Under the pieces are notes generated by a model. The model searched no databases. It was given only the letters and a program-made list of their open reading frames with translations, and was not told where the DNA came from. Shown here piece after piece: positions 36,940 to 37,014 of a DNA stretch of 37,014 nucleotides. This stretch comes from Bacillus sp. MUM 116 (GTDB lineage: Bacteria; Bacillota; Bacilli; Bacillales; Cytobacillaceae), in contig NZ_MLYR01000109.1 of NCBI RefSeq assembly GCF_001866655.1, positions 1-37,014 on the forward strand. Reading direction: 5' to 3'. The position numbers and the translations under genes were made by a program. The stretch's first letter is position 1; every line of letters begins with the position of its first letter.

Positions 36940-37014
36940 AAAGAAAGTATAAAATTTCCACTTCGAGAATTGTCTAGCACAAGCGTCCTGCCCCTCGAGG
37001 TCACAAGCCAATCC
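36940..37014 (+). repeat. GC-rich dispersed repeat, copy 7, cut by the window end
   Basis: Starts AAGAAAGTATAAAATTTCC, then GAGAATTGTCTAGCACAAGCG, CCTGCCCCTCGAGGTC and ACAAGCCAATCC, the same central cassette as copy 5. The rest lies outside the window. Confidence 0.88.

Noticed and set aside
13343..37014. CRISPR array from the repeated sequence
   Set aside because: Copies are kilobases apart, palindromic and longer than 70 bp, with genes between them; no regular short spacers and no cas genes.

Overview
The window is an AT-rich chromosomal segment of a low-GC Gram-positive, endospore-forming bacterium of the Bacillaceae. Gene content and order follow the Bacillus subtilis stretch ykuUV - ktrC - rnjA/rpoY - ykrA - def - ykyA - pdhABCD - sr1 - speA - yktA/B - ykzI - yktC - ylaF - typA - ylaH/I/J/K/L/N - ftsW - ctaABCDEF. 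The many GC-rich dispersed repeats suggest an environmental Bacillus-like genus (for example a Neobacillus relative) rather than B. subtilis itself; this is inference. No rRNA, tRNA, CRISPR array or prophage is visible. The only autonomous mobile element is one IS1182-type insertion sequence.

Layout. 1-3.0 kb: thiol peroxidase/thioredoxin-like pair (ykuU, ykuV), a DUF4349-type lipoprotein behind an ECF-sigma-like promoter, and the K+ channel gating subunit ktrC. 3.0-7.7 kb: RNase J1 with RNA polymerase epsilon (minus strand), an unlisted 23-codon basic peptide gene, a HAD phosphatase, peptide deformylase and lipoprotein YkyA. 8.0-12.9 kb: the complete pyruvate dehydrogenase operon. 13-18 kb: two small conserved genes, a small membrane protein, the dual-function RNA SR1 with its peptide SR1P, the IS element, and arginine decarboxylase speA. 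18-29 kb: a run of small conserved Bacillaceae genes around typA and phoH. 29-37 kb: ftsW, then heme A synthesis (ctaA, ctaB) and the caa3 cytochrome c oxidase operon (ctaCDEF).

How the genes work together. Central carbon and respiration dominate: PDH feeds acetyl-CoA and NADH to the chain that ends in the caa3 oxidase, whose heme A is made by CtaB and CtaA. SR1/SR1P sits between PDH and speA behind two sites matching the CcpN consensus and a cre-like site, which couples it to glycolytic flux. In B. subtilis SR1P binds GapA and promotes its contact with RNase J1, which is also encoded in this window.

Most striking observations. (1) The IS1182-type element (1561 bp, 14-bp perfect inverted repeats, GGAGT target duplication) lies exactly in the loop of the SR1 terminator hairpin. 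The terminator is split into two arms 1.57 kb apart, and the IS offers its own terminator about 30 bp inside its left end, so a chimeric, longer SR1 is predicted. (2) A GC-rich palindromic repeat occurs seven times, always in one orientation. All six complete contexts are junctions between convergent genes. In four of them the repeat's terminal TTA is the stop codon of the minus-strand gene. The four convergent junctions without the repeat carry an ordinary hairpin instead. (3) A small basic peptide gene with promoter, ribosome binding site and terminator lies at 5.1 kb. (4) An alternating TTATCT/AGATAA palindrome array and a triplicated 9-mer precede ctaB.
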